DNA of 64,000 nt, taken from the NCBI RefSeq assembly GCF_016653295.1, contig NZ_NHSF01000059.1:326162-390161 (forward strand), given 5' to 3'. This document shows positions 62,525-64,000 of this stretch, in pieces. Below the pieces are notes generated by a model. It was not told where the DNA came from, made no database searches, and was given only the letters and a program-made list of their open reading frames with translations. Made by a program: the position numbers and the translations under genes. The first letter of the stretch is position 1. Each line of letters starts with the position of its first letter. The DNA is from Halochromatium salexigens (GTDB taxonomy: Bacteria; Pseudomonadota; Gammaproteobacteria; Chromatiales; Chromatiaceae).

Positions 62525-63874
62525 TCACTCCAGCGGCACCCTTTCGAGCCGCTCACCAACCTGCTCAGTGACATAGTCGCGCAATGCCTCAGGTCCAAGG
62601 ACGTCGATAATCTCACCGGCGAAGCCCAAGCACAGCATGCGCCGAGCCAGCGCCGCCGAAATGCCGCGGGAGCGCAGATAGAACAGCGCCTCGGGTTCGA
62701 TCTGACCGACCGTGGTGCCATGACTGCACTTGACGTCGTCGGCGTAGATCTCGAGCTGCGGTTTGGTATCAACTTCGGCATTCGGCGACAGGATCAGATT
62801 GCGGTTGGACATATCGGCATCGGTCTGTTGAGCGTCGCGCGCCACATAGACCAGGCCATCGAACACCGCGCGCCCCTTGCCGTGGAGAATGCCCTTGAAG
62901 CGCTCGCGGCTGCGGCAATGCGGCAGGCCGTGGCGGACATCCATGTGGTAATCGATCAACTGCTTGTCGCCGGCCAGATAGAGCCCCTGGAGATCGCACT
63001 CGGCATGCTCGCCGCTGAAGCGGGTCACCAAATCGGTGCGCGCCCAGGTGGCGCCGAGGCCGATATTGACCCCCGCATAACGGCTATTGGCGTCTTGGCT
63101 GAGGTAGAGACCGGTGATATGGAAGGCGTTGAGGCTCTCTTGCTGCACTCTGGCATGCGTGAGCAGGGCATCGCGCCCGAGCGCGATCTCGAGCACCGAA
63201 TTGGTGCAATAGAGCGCGTCACCGAGGCTGACATAGCGCTCGATCACCTGCGCCTGGGCGCCCTCGCCCAGGCTGATCAGGTGCCGGGGTTGGGCGACCC
63301 GAGGTGCGTCCATGCCCACCGAGAGATGGATGACCTCGATGGGACGCTCCATCAGCGCGGCCCGCTCGAGCAGCACCACCAAGCCATCCTGCATCGCAGC
63401 GGTGTTCAGCGCCGCGAAGACATGGTTGCCCGCGCCGGCGATGCGGGTCAGCACGCCTTGCAATGCCTCCGGGTCCGAGGCGAGCATCGCGCGTAGGCTG
63501 CCGATGCGCACCCCGCGCGGCAGCGCACCGAGGTCCGAGAGGGTCTCCGAATAACGCCCGTTGACCAACACCACGCGACAGGCATCGAGACCGGGCACCA
63601 GGACCTCCTCGATATCCTCCGGGGTGAGCGCGGTCAGCGGCTCATCGACCTGCACGAAGCCCTGGTCGATCAGCGAGCGCAGGCCGGTATAGCGCCATTC
63701 CTCGGACTTGCCGGTCGGCACCGATTGCGCGCGCACCCGCTCGGCGGCCTGCTGGCGCTCGGCGCTGAGCCAGCCCTGCTCCTCGCCTGCGGTGCTCCCG
63801 TCGGCCAGGCCCTGGAGCCAGCCGGCAAAGGCCTCGGCCGCCGCGGCCTGGGGTCGGTTGGTTGCCGCGCTCAT
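62525..63874 (-). CDS. sufD: Fe-S cluster scaffold protein SufD
   Basis: 449 residues, normal length. [20 protein letters not shown] near residue 55, a right-handed beta-helix core ([40 protein letters not shown]) and the C-terminal block [40 protein letters not shown] are diagnostic of SufD. It forms SufBCD with SufB and SufC to build Fe-S clusters. Its ATG overlaps the sufC TGA by 4 bases. No sufS follows directly; the next gene is the MIP18 protein. Confidence 0.96.
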   Translation of the reverse strand: MSAATNRPQAAAAEAFAGWLQGLADGSTAGEEQGWLSAERQQAAERVRAQSVPTGKSEEWRYTGLRSLIDQGFVQVDEPLTALTPEDIEEVLVPGLDACRVVLVNGRYSETLSDLGALPRGVRIGSLRAMLASDPEALQGVLTRIAGAGNHVFAALNTAAMQDGLVVLLERAALMERPIEVIHLSVGMDAPRVAQPRHLISLGEGAQAQVIERYVSLGDALYCTNSVLEIALGRDALLTHARVQQESLNAFHITGLYLSQDANSRYAGVNIGLGATWARTDLVTRFSGEHAECDLQGLYLAGDKQLIDYHMDVRHGLPHCRSRERFKGILHGKGRAVFDGLVYVARDAQQTDADMSNRNLILSPNAEVDTKPQLEIYADDVKCSHGTTVGQIEPEALFYLRSRGISAALARRMLCLGFAGEIIDVLGPEALRDYVTEQVGERLERVPLE

Positions 63875-64000
63875 GCCGCCTCCCCGTCGACGATCCAGCC
63901 GTAGCCTTTCTCCTCGAGTTCCAGCGCCAGCTCCTTACCGCCGGAGCGGATGATGCGCCCCTTGGCCAGCACATGCACATGGTCGGGCTCGATGTAATCG
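63871..64000 (-). CDS. sufC: Fe-S assembly ATPase SufC, 3' end (partial)
   Basis: The last 42 codons are seen, running off the right end of the window: [40 protein letters not shown] and AA before TGA (63871-63873). The YI.PD.VHVL..GRI..SG...LA..LE..GY.W motif is the C terminus of SufC. The stop codon overlaps the sufD start. It energises SufBCD. Confidence 0.95.
   Translation of the reverse strand, partial: DYIEPDHVHVLAKGRIIRSGGKELALELEEKGYGWIVDGEAA

Overview
The window is GC-rich, densely coded gammaproteobacterial chromosome. A Na+-translocating NADH:quinone reductase operon, SUF Fe-S assembly genes, a DsrC/TusE-type sulfur carrier with both C-terminal cysteines, an orphan NapC/NirT-type tetraheme cytochrome, a TrkH-type K+ system and a BCCT osmolyte transporter fit a halotolerant, possibly purple-sulfur (Chromatiales-like) bacterium. 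That placement is inferred from gene content; no rRNA or photosynthesis gene is present to settle it.

Layout. 1-9.8 kb: ordinary genes (end of a BCCT transporter, sigma-54 response regulator, trkH plus a TrkA-like gene, EF-hand protein, metallophosphoesterase, RatA/COQ10-like protein, tetraheme cytochrome, PRC-barrel protein, DUF1523 protein). 9.8-20.1 kb: a decayed accessory island. It holds four apparently intact toxin-antitoxin pairs (three PIN-domain, one DUF3368/UPF0175), a fifth PIN gene reduced to its 3' end, an internally deleted integrase, an IS4-type transposase remnant, pieces of an antiporter, an ArsR regulator, a DnaB-like helicase, an XRE regulator and a UDP-glucuronate decarboxylase, and three PD-(D/E)XK-like genes of which two are recent duplicates. 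20.1-34.8 kb: a PEP-CTERM/nidogen-like exported protein followed by a complete Tad (tight adherence, Flp pilus) cluster read on the minus strand: flp, tadV, rcpC, rcpA, lipoprotein, tadZ, tadA, tadB, tadC, tadD and three pseudopilin-like genes, bounded by hairpin terminators. Its pseudopilin part and the PEP-CTERM gene are visibly AT-richer than the flanks.

34.9-46.3 kb: ankyrin lipoprotein, two membrane proteins of glycosyltransferase type, a PIN toxin gene that seems to have lost its start codon, BolA, an alanine/glycine:Na+ symporter, a DUF3050 protein, the DsrC-like protein, a class II glutamine amidotransferase, a CPA2 antiporter and a repeat-rich coiled-coil protein. 46.3-57.2 kb (minus strand): ribD, nrdR, glyA, a CBS-domain gene, nqrABCDEF-nqrM and an unusual MobB/class II aldolase fusion. 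57.6-64 kb: ettA (ABC-F), a DUF815 ATPase, an AI-2E family transporter and the end of a suf operon (sufC 3' end, sufD, MIP18-family gene).

Themes. Na+ energetics and ion homeostasis recur (Nqr, AlsT, Trk, CPA2, BCCT). Short in-frame tandem repeats occur in four unrelated genes (RcpA, two coiled-coil proteins, a dead epimerase). Nothing here is a clearly new defence or metabolic system. The most unusual items are the Tad secretin with an octapeptide repeat insert, the Tad pseudopilin with a beta-helix/DUF7305-like body, the MobB-aldolase fusion, the PD-(D/E)XK duplicates with a shared upstream element, and the epimerase pseudogene whose catalytic loop was triplicated after losing its tyrosine.
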